From Anas platyrhynchos (taxonomy: Eukaryota; Chordata; Aves; Anseriformes; Anatidae): DNA of 64,000 nt. Shown here in pieces: positions 1-28,138 of this stretch. Within the stretch, counting starts at the first letter, position 1. Each line of letters begins with the position of its first letter. The notes beneath the pieces are model-generated. The model saw only the letters and a list, made by a program, of their open reading frames with translations, was not told the DNA's origin and did not search any database. The translations under genes and the position numbers were made by a program. Where the stretch lies: NCBI RefSeq assembly GCF_047663525.1, contig NC_092589.1:83178001-83242000 (forward strand), in the 5' to 3' direction.

Positions 1-2226
1 GTATCGTGTGCTGTGTGTTTCGGTGCTGCCCAGCTTTCTGCTGTTTCCCCTGTCCCTCGTTTCCCTGGGGACACACCAGCAGTTTACAGGCACTGCTCTG
101 CTGCTAGGCTTGGCCAGCTCATGCGCTTCTCCCTTCTTCTGCCGAACACTGTCTTGTTCCTTTAAACCCTGCTTAACCTTGCTTTGGTTCCTGTTTCTGT
201 GCAGGGCCCGCAGGCCAACAGAGAAGTGAAAGCAGCTATTTCTGCTTCTTTCCACAGCGCTGAGCAGTGTCTCTGAATGGCTGAAAATGAGTAAGGGCCA
301 GAGACATCGCCGAGAGGCTGAGTGGACTTCCAGATCCACTCAGTTCCAGCTCAAAACGAAGGGCACCCTTGTAGGGACCCTCTGGTGCAAAGCTTCAAGC
401 GTTCCTCTGGTAATGGGAGGTTGCTTCACTGCTAACAACACATGGGCAGGCCCCAAGGGAGCTGAGCACCCAGGTGGGCCTCACCTCGCTGAACACGAGC
501 TCTCTAATAACGTCAGGTTGTCATCAAGGCCTCCTCAGCACACAAAGCATGAAGACAGAAAAAGAAAAGCTCATCACACCCATTTTGTGCTTATTCTGGG
601 CTGGAACTAACTGTTCCTGGAAGGTGCCTCTTTGTCTCCACAGGGAGTGGAGACCAGCTGAGGCTGGATGGCGAGCTATCAGATGGCTGGGGTTAGGCGA
701 AAGGAATCTAAACCATCCTGAATGGCTGTGTTTATCTGGGTCTTCTGCCAGTCCACGCATCTGTATTTAGGATCTCCTGGTGCTGTTACTTGCAAGGCAT
801 CCACAGGGGTGTTAGGTGGTGCCTCCAGTGACCTGATGTCTCCGTTGCTTTCTGGATGGTTTTGTTCTCTGGGACTTATGTCCCTTCAACCAGGAACGTA
901 AGTCTAGAAGACCAAAGAGGATGGAGAAGAAAGAGAAGAAGTTGCATCTTCCCTGTTCTTAATGGTGTCTGTAGAACTAAGGCCCAAAAGTGCCTTAAAC
1001 AAGTGAAAAGTGTATCTGGTGACTCCTGATTTCCTATGGATTTGTGTTTATGACATATCTCTGATGCCTAATAGTGTACAAATGCCAATTAGAGCTTCTC
1101 CCACACTTGGGGAGGTCATGATGTTCCACTCCCACGTAAATTGTCTGATGTCAACCACGGTTTCTGCTTGAGCTTTTCTGCCAGAGGAGGCATGTGCAGG
1201 GTATGTCTCTTCTAGAGAGCCAGCTATTTTCCTGACTGGAACTGGCCTTTGAGTTCAAAGATCTGGGCAGGATGGGAGAAATATCTAGCTAGACTTCCAG
1301 CAAGTACAGCAAGCCTCTCAAAAACACAAAAAGGACCCGTTTGCCCACTCCTACTGTGAAAAGTAAACAAAGAATGCAAATACTATTTCCTCTGCACAAC
1401 TTCCAGAGAAAAGATTTCTTCACCTCTGCCTTTTTTCCCCGTTACCTCACATCTTCGAAGGCATGGGCTTGGCATGTGGTGGGAAGAGAGCAGTTGTTTT
1501 TGTTATTTAGATACAAGGCATCTTAAAGTATGCTAGTTACTGCTGAGTTGGGTGGAGAAGGCTTCCGGATGGAAAATAGTGCCTCCCTTTCCAAAGGGGG
1601 GGAAAAAAAAAAGATAGGTACTTAGAAAGGTAAAGGGCAATTCAGTCCTTTGTATGCTCGTATCATAAAACTGAATAAGAAATAATTACCATAAGTGAGG
1701 CAACCAGTTCCTACACCCTCTGCAACCTGGATGGCATCCTTCTGTGTCATCAAAATAAAAGTTACTTGCACAAAACACATTGCTGACTACCTTATCTCAG
1801 TCACCTGATCTCGCACACACAAAAGGAGAAGACCAAAGTCTTCTAAATCATGTCTCTATGCAAAGAAATGAATTACAAAGGTTTGAACTTAATTTCTTTC
1901 TCCCAAACTATTGGCACTAGGACAGGCATGTGATTTTATCCCTAAACAGGGTGTTCCTTAGGCTCTTTGCCAATTTAATTGGCTTATTCATATCCTTCCC
2001 TTCCAGATTACCTCAGGGTGATTTACATGTTGGAGGCCTATAAACACTGATGATTCAGTGCATGAAAACCAAAAACATTGTTCAGTGCCTGACAGGGTCC
2101 TCACCGCCTTTTGCCCCCAAATTAATTGTTCTTATTGGGACAACCTAACTAATAATCAACCTCTGACATCATCCTAATGTTATACAGACAAAATAGTTTC
2201 TAAAAAACAATGGGACTATTTTCGTG

Positions 2227-2253
2227 GGTTTTTTTGTTTGTTTGTTTGTTTTT
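2227..2253. repeat. (GTTT)n microsatellite
   Basis: About four GTTT units sit inside a longer T-rich run. It is a simple repeat with no coding potential. Confidence 0.85.
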
Positions 2254-5200
2254 ACTGGTGTTTCCAGGTACTCTGCAGGAGCAAACAACAGGCGAGCTTG
2301 TCAAATGAGGTGCTCCCAGCCCAGCTTCTTCAATCTACTGGACATTTTGAAGATGGACTTCTTTTGATTGTCCATGAATAACAGCTCGGACTGAGCTCTA
2401 ATAAGAGATGCAATCACAAAGATAATTTCATTTTCTCTCCCTACAAAACATAACTTTCCTTCCAGCAGTTCAACAGACACTTAATACGGTGTTATTTAGA
2501 TTGAGCAGGTGGACACCTGACAATTTGAAAACAAATTTCCTTCACATGTTGAACCTGAACTCCACATTTAGGAAATTTTCTGCAGGCCAGTTCATGCCAA
2601 CTTTACCTTCAACGAATAACAAAACAAGCAAAGGTTTGTATTCTTGCACAAAGAAAAGGCTGAGAGGTTTGTTTTGCCTTTGTGCTGATTAAACTCTTGC
2701 ACTGCCATGTACCTTCTTCTTCCTGCAACATGAACAACCTTGATAAAATGCAGCAGAAAACTTTTCAGGATGCATCTCTCTACATTTTTGGTAGCAATTT
2801 ACTATTGTTTCAGTACTCTCACAGGAAACAGTCGCTGAGTCTCCCTTCAGGGGGAGATTACTACAGTCCATGTTCTAACGGCCCCGTTCTCTCCTTATGC
2901 TGCATAGCCCTGCAGTGTCTTTCATAGGAAAGCTCGCTGCTTCTGATCTAACCCTACTACCAGCTACACGGATACTGATGCAAATCCACCACCCCTCCTG
3001 TACATTTCCATTTTGGCACCTAAAAAATTCTCTGTGCTTAACACTCAGCTCCCTGGGACCATCAACCCTCTCTTTTTAATCCATTTCCCAGTAAGATTTA
3101 CATGTCTTTAAACCCACAGCTCGCCTCATAAGGCAGTCTCACTGTTCAGATACCTGTTTTCCCAACGTCTCTGGTATATCATCTGCTAATAAAGTTTGTA
3201 TTCTTTAATAACAGAGTTTATGCACTTAAATACCTGCCGGAGGACGAACACATCTGCACCACGCCAGCTGAAGTATTTCAAAGTCCAGCACTTTTAAATC
3301 AGCTCAAATGCCTTAAAACTAGTTTCCCTGTTTGCACTGACAGTTGTGGTTACAGGTGTTACGCACTTAAAAGCTCTGCCTAGATATTAAAACTTGCACA
3401 TAGCTTCATTCATATTTGCCATCACTGACTGTGTTTATCTGTGAAGAATCTGCAATACATTTGTCATGCCCACACTGCCTTTATATAACATGTTCATGCA
3501 GAAGTTCCAAGCAACATCACAGAATCATTACCGTCCACATATGTAAATGCAAGCGAACCAGTCCACGAGGCATTTAATATATAAAACACAGGGAGAACAA
3601 GCATGTAATGAAATGGTGGGAAGAACAGGGGGTGAACTCCCTGGAATTAAAGCATACATGTATATAATTTTTGTAAATGGCAGGAATGCTTCACTCCTAC
3701 TGAATGCTTTTAAAATATTTATACCACATACAAGCCAGTAAATAAGATTCAGATCTCATAAGAAGTCCTTTATAGGACCTGATCATCTAGAGTGTTTGAG
3801 AGATTGCCCAACAGAGAGAACTAAGCCCAACCTGCACCAGATTCACTTCAGGAAACTGGCGAGCTGGCAGCCCTGAGAATTCCACCTCTTTGATCCACAA
3901 TGAGCAAGGATAATAAGGGTGTATGTACTCACCCTCCTCTACTTTTCACTTTCTTCAAGGAAAAGAGTTCTGCTGATTCAGGGCTCCGGCCATGGCCCGA
4001 GAGAATTTTGTTCTTACACTCCCCACACATCAAACCTCTACTTTTTAAGAAGTTCTCAAGATTTTCTGGCTCTTTACTTAATTCAAGCAATTATGGTAAC
4101 AGGCATTTCTTTGTTGCCTGTCACCGAAGTATTTTAAGCGCTTTGAGCCCTGTCTCATTTTATACTTCTTTCTGAAGGAGTCAGTTCTGGCCTTCAGCTC
4201 TTTGTTTTCTTTCAAAACCTTATTGAACGAGCTGTGCTCCTCTGCGTTCACTTCAAGGACAGAATGTTTTCTTTTGTCAGGATAACTCCTATTCTGAAAT
4301 GTCTCAAACTTATGATCGAATGCAAAAACAAAGTTCTCCCTTCCATTTATTCCCGCTAAGAGCATCCCGATGATGGCTGTGCCTTTCAGATAACCACTAG
4401 AAACTACATGCTGCGGGTAACAATGTAGGAAACGACGCTGAATTCTCGCTCAGGATAACTCAGGCAGGAAAAGTCATTAATGCACTTTACTTGGGTATGC
4501 CCAGGTTATGTTTTATGTTGTGACAGGGGCTGGAAGATGCAGTAGGTCTGCCCCACTCATCCACATTGGTGCTTTCCCCCAAACCATGAGGGTGAGCGTG
4601 TGTCATGCCAGCGCAGGTATTGCACAGAAAGCCGGCTTCCACCAAAGTCAACAGGAAAACAAAACAGCCTAGGAGTCAGAGCTTCCCTTTCTTTACTCTT
4701 ATTTAAATGTCAACCAGCGTTTTATGTGGTTGTTTATTAAATAATAATAACACAATAATGCCCAGAGGCTCCAATTAGGACCGGGAAGTCGCTGCAGCCG
4801 GATTGTGCAAACGCCAGGGAAGGGACGGAGGGCTGGGAATTGGACGCCTCCCCAGCAGCTCCTCTCGGCAGGCGGGGAGAGCTTCTCCCAGGGCTCCCCG
4901 GCACCGGAGCAGCTAATCCTGTTGTGTGCGTGGGAGTTTTATGCTACTTCGGTTTTCAGGGTTGTCTTTTTTTTTTTTTTTTTTTTAACGTCAAGATATA
5001 GAATAACCAGGAAGGCATGCCAACGAGGTTTTCTTCAAAGTGGCCGAGCCCACAAAGGGAAAAAAAGAGCGCATGGAGATGTATATGCTAATTCCGATTA
5101 ATTAAAACCAGAATGCTGGAGTGAAGCCGGGCAGTCTTTATTAGCTAATGTTAAAACAAAGGGGTGATTCGCCTTCCTTTCAGACGAATGCCATCATGGC

Positions 5201-5768
5201 AAAGTTCAGCTCGCTGCAGTGACTTACTCCTCCTCGCTTTACACCAGTGCGAGTATGGGATCCGGTCAGGCCCCGTCAGGAAGGACTCGGAAGCTGATAA
5301 CGAAACAAAAGGACAAACACAAGGCACAAGGGGAGGACAATCCGAGGAGCGGGATAGGAGCGAGCATGTTGCTCTTGGCAGAAAGCAACTGGCAAAAATT
5401 AATCGCGTACTCAGCCTCTCGCTCGGTTCTTTTTGTTTTGTTATGAAACAGGCTTTGTTTTTCTTATAGAGGAATGGGATGTATTTCAGCAGAGCAATCT
5501 GAGCTGGGTAGGCTTTATGGCAGAAGTTTGTTTTATAGGGAGATTTGGCTGAAGACAGAGCGGATTTGGTTCACCAGGTGAGTGCAGTTGTTCCAGGCTG
5601 GAGCGAAAAGGGCGGCATGAATGAGAGCCCTCAGAGCAAAGCATGAGGAGGTAAGGAAGGAAGTGATCAGAGGAAAGCTGAGGTGGACCAGAAGCACAGA
5701 CACAAACCCTGAATTAAAACTGTGGCAGAACAATGCAGGACCACAAAGGCAAGGTCTGAAGCTGAAGA

Positions 5769-5819
5769 GAACATCATGGCATGATGTGAACATCACGGCA
5801 TGACGGAACATCATGAAGG
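5769..5819. repeat. Short tandem repeat with palindromic unit
   Basis: Two and a half imperfect copies of an 18-19 bp unit that begins GAACATCA. Copies start at 5,769, 5,788 and 5,806. The first copy contains the near-palindrome CATCATGGCATGATG. It lies in a purine-rich stretch and is local; I see no further copies in the window. Confidence 0.7.
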
Positions 5820-6348
5820 GGCACAAGGGTGGCGAGGTGCTGCTGCATGGCAAGGAGAAACAGGGAGGAGGGTAGTGAAAGCTTTATCTGCTGTGATAGG
5901 GAAAAGAAGGACCCTGAACAGAGAGAAAAGAATTTAGGGTTGTGGAAATAGTGGAAGAAAAGCACAGCCCTAAAGCAGCTTTCACATGGGGAAGAAAAGG
6001 GAACAAGGAGCTGGGAGGATGTCACTTTTCTCTGCGGTGGTGGAGAAAGGACAAGGAAGGGATTTGCCAGTACAAGGGAACAAGTTTCTTGTTGTGAAAC
6101 AAGAAGAAACTTTTGTGAACAGAAAATGTACGTTCAGTGAGGGGTAATGCGTGGGACTGGCAGGGCAGATAGAGGTATGGAAGTTCAGGGGTGGATAGAT
6201 GAGAGGAGAAGAAGAAGGTTAAGCATTAGATGTGTATAGGTGGTACAGCATACATATCACCTGTAAAACCAGGGAGGATGCAGGGAGGATGAAGCTGTAG
6301 AGGAAGAGGAGGTTTTTGAGAACAAAATGTAACCAGATACTAAGTGAC

Positions 6349-6349
6349 A

Positions 6350-6376
<27 letters not shown>
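6349..6376. repeat. Poly(A) tract, 28 bp
   Basis: An uninterrupted run of 28 A. No target-site duplication or upstream retroposed sequence is evident, so it is annotated only as a homopolymer. Confidence 0.9.
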
Positions 6377-6380
<4 letters not shown>

Positions 6381-9180
6381 GGTGAAGACTGAAAGATACT
6401 GAAAGAGAAGTTGAACACTTAGTAAATCATCTGGGAAAACAAGAGTTTGAATTGAAGACCTTGGTTTTTCACTGTGCTTTGTAGAAAACTTGAGTTTAAA
6501 GAAGCACATTTTTCAGCTGGCTTCCACACAAAATTTCCAAAGAAGCAACAAGTTTGCAACTACAAGTATGAGCCCATTTCTTCCATGTGCACACCAAAGT
6601 AGAGGGGTGGGTGTCATGAGTGAACAGGATGGAAGGTGTCTATACTGATAAAGGAGCCGTGTGGTTTCTTCCACCCGAGGAACATCCAAATATGTGCCTA
6701 CCAGCCTCAAGGTTAAACACACTTCTGAAAAATTAGAGTATCCCCAGAGTTTACAGCTTGGTTGATGCTCTAAGAGGTCCCACTCCTGTGCCTAGTCCAA
6801 GTAATTAGTAGGAAATGGTTAATAAGTCTCAGTTGAGACCGTGTCTTACGCTAGTTTGTTCAGTAACATATTTGCGTGGAAGAAAAGCCTGATCTTCACA
6901 TCTCAGCCTTAAACAGCTGCATAAGGTCATGGAGGATCTGGGCTCCGCTCCACCCCAACAATTGAGACATTGACAACTCTACCCGTGTTTAACTTCAACA
7001 GCCCGTAGTTCACACGTTCGGTATTACTCATCTGATTAACATTTGGCCTGTAATTTGTTTCAACATTCCAGTTCAACGTATTTTTAGTTGACTTGATTCA
7101 AGTCTCCAGTTAATACGCAATCCCACACTGCTCCCTTACCGGTATAATCATTGATGAGCAATTGTCTTACAAAGATGTAATCAAGTCTTCTGGAAAAAGT
7201 CTTTGTAGGAAAAAAATTGTGGTTTCATTTCTGCTGAACACCGTGGCAGCTGCTTTTGTTTGTTTGTTTGAAGACCAAGAGGAAAGCAGAATTCAGTTTG
7301 GTGCAATGTTTCTCCAAAAATGCCGTCAGGGAACCTTTTACATGAAGTTTGAAAATATGAACTCTTTAGGAGGAGATGAAGGAAGGAAGATAAGAGATAG
7401 AGGTAATGCAAGCATTGATTTTTAATATTTTTTTTTTAACTATTGACAGTGGAGCGTGAGGGTGTGCAGGACACGGGGATGTAATGCATTTGTTCTTCAG
7501 GTTGCAGTAACATTTCCAGCACCTCACAACAAAGCCCTCCCGATACCACCTTACCCTGGTATTCAATGGTATGACTCACAGCAGATGGAAAATTGTTCCA
7601 CCTTTTGCCAGGAGTGACACTTTCCTGAAACTGTAGAGGTAATTGCAGTAGTCAGAGCTGCAAAATTTTACTCACTGCTTCCTAATTATTCTATATCCAG
7701 GTCTGATAGCACAAGTCACACTTATACACCAGTGAGTTCAGTAATTTTCTTTTTATAGCCTCAATGTATTGTCCTGAATATAGGTGAACTGACTCAAATG
7801 GGTTATTACTATTTCACCTCCTTGCAAGTAAAAAGTTCTGTTTCACCGTGACTTCATGGCTGCCACCTTGCATCACAAAACGACTGCGAGGGCTGCCTGG
7901 GTCGTTGAAAGCAACCACACCACAGAAACCCTTTTCTTATAGCATGAAGCTTTCATTTAGAGATTTGGGTTTGATTTTACTTTCACCCATACCACTGTTA
8001 CTGGAAGAGTGCTCTGGAATCTCATTCCTCTCTGACAACTAAAAGTCTTTTTCTTATTTCCAGTTTGGGTGAAATAACTGCCAGTTGCAATGTATTCCTT
8101 ATCACTAAAACACATCGTAAAATTTACCAAAATTTAGCTCCTTGCACTTTTAGAGAAAAAAAAATAAAGATGTTAACAGTTATTTGGGCTAAACATGCCC
8201 TAATCTTTTAATTTCTTGCAATAACCACATTTTCTACTCCTATTTTCCCAAGCAGCCCACTTACCTTTTTCTGGTGAAGTTCTGGTTTTAATTAATCTTT
8301 CCTGAATACGTATGAGTGGAATTATACACAGTATTTCAACTGAAATGTGTTTTCAATGCCTCTCATGCTGGCAAAGATACTTTCTGCTAGAAATACCTTA
8401 ATACCTCAGATCTGAGAAACGCATTGTCCTATTGAAGGTTGTTCCATTTTGCAAGTTCAGGCCGTAATTTTTGGTACATTTTACCAGCGTAAGTCAGCGC
8501 TGAAATATGCACAGGTGACCTTCACTGACCTCTGGCTTTCATTCCTTTTCCTTTTTATCCTTTTCTCTTGCCAGCACTGTGCAACTGCGTAGCAAAGCAG
8601 ATTGAGAAAATCATTTAATTTTTCTTTCAGCTGATTTTTTTGCCTTACATTTTCTGCACTAATTCCCAATTTTCTTAACTAATCTTTATTTTTTTTAATT
8701 TTTTTATTTTTTTTTTATTCAGCGCCACATAAACACTCCACTGAAGTCCTGACAGATAAGTTTTTCTGCATTTTACCTACACAATCTGCAAACACGGTGA
8801 GTGCCTGATACATCAGTAAAAAACCTTCAATATGTATGACCAAATTGGAGCGGAATGACAGAGACTGCTCAAGATGACTTTTCCTCACCCAGGGTGAGAT
8901 GGAACAAGGCCTCGAAACGAGCTCAGCCAACTGAAGGTCACTTGCTCGTGAGCACAACCTGTTAATGAGAAACGAGACCCTGTGAAGTCGGAGGAATACA
9001 GTTAGATAGCACAAAAGAAAAGGACTGTGATGTGGACCCCGCATCAAATGAATGAAATGTCTCAAGGAAAAGGAAGAAGCAGAGTCAAGGTGAAGTTAAA
9101 GAGAATGAGAGGAAGACAGGGAAAAAAAAGCAACCCCAAAACAATGGGGGAGTGGAACAATTGCAGGAGGAAGGGGAAGA

Positions 9181-9200
9181 TAATACTCAGTAATACTCAG
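9181..9200. repeat. Perfect 10-bp tandem duplication
   Basis: TAATACTCAG occurs twice in direct succession with no mismatch. It is probably a slippage duplication. Confidence 0.9.
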
Positions 9201-10581
9201 ACAGCTGAATTTTCACCACAGTGCCAAAGCAATATAGTGGAAGGGCTACTCCATTCCGAACTGCACGAAGGTTAAAATGTTGTCCTGCATTTGGACTTGT
9301 CCTTTCAGCAGGTGTCATGCTTGGAGTGCGGATCCAATAAAATTTAGTACAAGCACTGGCTGTAAATAAGCTCTCCCATTCCCAGTATTAATAAAATTTG
9401 TGGATGTGATTTAAAAACATGCCCATAACAGGGTTTAATTTTAAAGGCACCCTATGTGGCACATAATGGGACACTGCAAATTGGTTATATAATAAGTAAG
9501 TAGAAGAAAGAACAATATAAACAGTGGTTTGCAGCCTTGACCCTATGGTGTTTCCTGCCACAATGAAAGTAAAAACACATGTTCTCTGACAACCATCAAA
9601 CACTTTGTCACTGCTGTTGGACATTTTGCTGCCTTAGGGCCTGTCTACATGCAAAGCTACATTGGTTTAGCTGGGTTTAATTTGCTCCAAAGAGACGTGT
9701 GAATTCTTATTTTGACTTAAATCAGAATTATTTCAGTTTAGCTCAACAAATTAGAGGTCAGATAAAGCCCGAGCAGCTCTGTTGATTAGGACAATCATGG
9801 TTCTAATCAATTGCTTACAATTACAGTGCTGCCTGTGCTGGCAAAAGCTTGCTTTCTAGTAGCTTATCTTGATGAAGTTTTGCCCGATTCCTCAGACTCT
9901 TAATTGACTTAAATTGCGGCTGAATGGTCCTTAGGATCTGGTGTCACATGAGTTAGCAGAAACCAATCTTCTCTGCTGGGGAAGGCAGAATATCTACAGA
10001 GATATCTATACAGAGATAAAACAGCACCAATGCTAAGTGGGAAAGTGGTGGTTATTCTAAAATTGGGGTCAACTTTTTCGGTATTGCACCCAAACGCAGG
10101 CACTTCTCAGCAAACAGATGATGGCAGAAGTTGCTGTGTCAGCCTTGTGTGGGCTCAAAGCACTCTTGGCCTCATTGATATGGTAGGAGACACGCAAGGC
10201 TTGCTTAATTCAGAGTTTGTAGGGAGAGCTTCGCCTCAGCCTTCCTGGGAGAAACGCTTTGGTAAGAATGCTTAAGACTGTTGCATGAACACAGGGAAAC
10301 TCATCTGCTTAGGGAAATGTAAATGGGAATTAAGAACTAAATGAATGGAAAACCAGCCGTCATTATTGCTAAGAAGAGCATCCGCGGAAGGAGTTATACC
10401 GGTAAAGTAACAGGAGGGCAATTACAGCACCACCACCAGCCCTGCCTCTCCTCAGCCTCCCCACGGAGCGCCGGGACGCGCCTCAGCTGTAGCAAAGCTC
10501 CTCAGCACCCTCCTTCCTGGGGGAATACTTCAAGCATTCCCCCCACAGGGGCAAGGACAGCGGCTGAGGAACCATTTTGCT

Positions 10582-10637
10582 CTTTTTTTTGCTGTTTTTT
10601 GCTATTTTTTTGCTATTTTTTGCTATTTTTTTGCTAA
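10582..10637. repeat. GCTA/T-run minisatellite
   Basis: Five units of roughly 10-11 bp, each a run of six to eight T followed by GCTA or GCTG. It lies about 250 bp upstream of the AKIRIN2 CpG island and is probably variable in length between individuals. Confidence 0.8.
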
Positions 10638-11056
10638 TTGTTTTTAGGCCAGGGCAAGCCGGGTTAAACCTAAGGAGAGCGTCCCCTAATTGTCCCCATG
10701 CTGTGGTGAACTCCTCCGTCACCGAGAACGCAAGTCATTAGTTAGTATTTCTATTTTTATTGAATTTTTTGCTGCGGGAGGGCTCTGCCAGGTCACCCCT
10801 GCGCTAAAAACCTGGGTTACACCGGGCACCAGGTGCCACCACAGGCACGACGCGGCGTGTAAGCGCTGATTAGGGGCTCATTAAGCCCGGGCTGCCTGCC
10901 CCGGGCCGCTGTGGGGCCGCTGCCCGCGCCCTGCCCTCATCTGGGGGCTCAGGCGGGGTCGGGGCTCCCCGGGGGCGCCGCCATCTCAGGGCCGGCACCG
11001 CCATCCCCGCCGAGGGGGGATTTAAACCGGCACCCCGGAACCCCCGCGCGGGGCAC

Positions 11057-11071
11057 GCCGGGACTTGTAGT
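11057..11071 (-). promoter_or_regulatory. ZNF143/SBS-like site (minus orientation)
   Basis: GCCGGGACTTGTAGT is, on the minus strand, ACTACAAGTCCCGGC. It matches the ACTACAnnTCCC core that ZNF143 (Staf) binds at many CpG-island promoters. It is paired with an oppositely oriented copy about 55 bp downstream. Confidence 0.65.
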
Positions 11072-11125
11072 CCTCTCTGCGGCACCTCCTCCGTGGCGTC
11101 AAACGGCGGAGGGGGGCGGGCGCGG

Positions 11126-11137
11126 ACTACACCTCCC
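11126..11137 (+). promoter_or_regulatory. ZNF143/SBS-like site (plus orientation)
   Basis: ACTACACCTCCC fits the ACTACAnnTCCC core exactly. With the minus-oriented copy at 11,057-11,071 it forms an inverted pair just upstream of the NRF1 and YY1 sites. Confidence 0.65.
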
Positions 11138-11165
11138 ACCTCCCCCCCCTCCCCCCGCCCGGGCG

Positions 11166-11175
11166 GCGCATGCGC
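11166..11175. promoter_or_regulatory. NRF1 site GCGCATGCGC
   Basis: A perfect palindromic GCGCATGCGC, the consensus for nuclear respiratory factor 1. It lies about 45-60 bp upstream of the likely transcription start of AKIRIN2. Confidence 0.7.
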
Positions 11176-11218
11176 GGTGCGGCGGGCTTTGCCGTTTGAA
11201 TCCGCGGCGTTGTTATTG

Positions 11219-11232
11219 ACGCCATCTTGCCG
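11219..11232 (-). promoter_or_regulatory. YY1 site, likely next to the AKIRIN2 transcription start
   Basis: ACGCCATCTTGCCG contains GCCATCTTG, which on the minus strand reads CAAGATGGC, the core of the YY1 site. In TATA-less promoters such sites often lie just downstream of the start. This would place the start near 11,190-11,220 and give a 5' UTR of about 300 nt with no upstream ATG between 11,220 and the start codon. Confidence 0.6.
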
Positions 11233-11526
11233 GCTGCGGGAGGCAGGCGGGCAGCGCAGCGCAGCGCCGCCGCCATCGCTCCTCATCGGCGGCCCCGGCC
11301 CGGCTGAGGGGGCCCGGCCCCGCACCCGGACACCCCCCCGGCACCCCGCTGCCCGCCGCGGCCGCTATCGGAGCTGAAGGAGCGCGCCCGGCCGAGCCGC
11401 AGCCCGAGGAGGAGCCGCGGGGGGGGCCCGGGGAGAGGCCGAGCGGGAGGCGGCGGAGGGCGCTGAGGCGGCGGCCGCCCCCCCCCGTCCCCTCACCCCC
11501 CTCACCCCCACCCCCTCCCCGGCGCC

Positions 11527-27421
<15,895 letters not shown>

Positions 27422-27751
27422 ATCATACTTTCTGCATACGTGGGCTGCCCTATACACCCCGTTTTATTGTTGCAAGCTGTCCCAGTAATGACTTGCAGCA
27501 ATGCCATATTTTTTCCCCCTGTGAACACAGGTTATTTCAAGCTTTTGTCAGTGGCAACCACTCTTATGCAGCAACTGGTTTTGGAGTGCTCCCTGATGTC
27601 AGTACCACCTGGATGTGGACCTTTGCTACCTGTAATAATACCAGTGGCCTCATTTGCTGTATCATTACAATTTGGCTTCTTATGTTAATAAGTTTGAAAA
27701 AGTAAAGGATTAAAGCTGGTGTTCTAGAAGTTGCCCTTCACTGGTTGTGTA

Positions 27752-27757
27752 AATAAA
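27752..27757 (+). terminator. AKIRIN2: Proximal poly(A) signal AATAAA
   Basis: A canonical hexamer about 330 nt after the AKIRIN2 stop, with GT-rich sequence (TTAGTGTGGTTTT) about 30 nt downstream. It is likely an alternative, short 3' UTR end. It overlaps a TGTAAATA element. Confidence 0.6.
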
Positions 27758-28076
27758 AAATGTAGAATGACACTTCTGACTGAAGTTAGTGTGGTTTTCA
27801 TAACTGTGCACTACAACAGAGCTGTAATCACAGTTAAATTAGAATGTAATCCCAGGACAATTTTAAGCAAATAGCCCACAGTACTGCCTGTGAAATAGTG
27901 AAGGAGGGCATTTCTGTATTCCATGACTTTTTTTGGGGGTTAAGAATGGGTTTATATGATTTCTCATTTTTGTAGTTTTTATTTATTCTATCAGTCTTTA
28001 ACAAATGTTTATTGCTGCAATTTTTCAGTGTATCATTGTTTTACTGCCCTTGTAGTACTGGAATTTAGTTGGAAGA

Positions 28077-28082
28077 ATAAAA
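28077..28082 (+). terminator. AKIRIN2: Poly(A) signal AATAAA, middle
   Basis: A canonical hexamer 57 nt upstream of the distal one, followed by T-rich sequence. It is one of two closely spaced distal signals. Confidence 0.5.
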
Positions 28083-28138
28083 CATTTACTTCTAATCTGT
28101 TTGTTTTTAATATGCAGGTGGAACTTTTGCTGTGTATG

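Larger units (their letters stand above)
1..10860. other. Gene-free upstream flank of AKIRIN2
   Basis: No exon, RNA gene or recognisable pseudogene is visible on either strand. Reading frames are short (none over about 116 codons) and unlike any family I know. The stretch holds simple repeats (GTTT run near 2,230, poly-T near 4,970, poly-A near 6,350, a GCTA/T-run minisatellite near 10,600), a purine-rich strand at 5,600-6,420 and AT-rich homeobox-type motifs (TAATTA, CAATTTAATTG). In mammals I recall SPACA1 and CNR1 on this side of AKIRIN2; neither has an exon visible here. Confidence 0.7.

Noticed and set aside
1..230. Possible exon ending near 230 (pyrimidine-rich tract and CAG near 203)
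   Set aside because: A lone acceptor-like site without a recognisable protein, a donor or neighbouring exons is not enough to call an exon.
8715..9065. 116-codon minus-strand ORF
   Set aside because: No similarity to CR1 or retroviral proteins that I can recognise, and no poly(A) or splice context. Probably chance.
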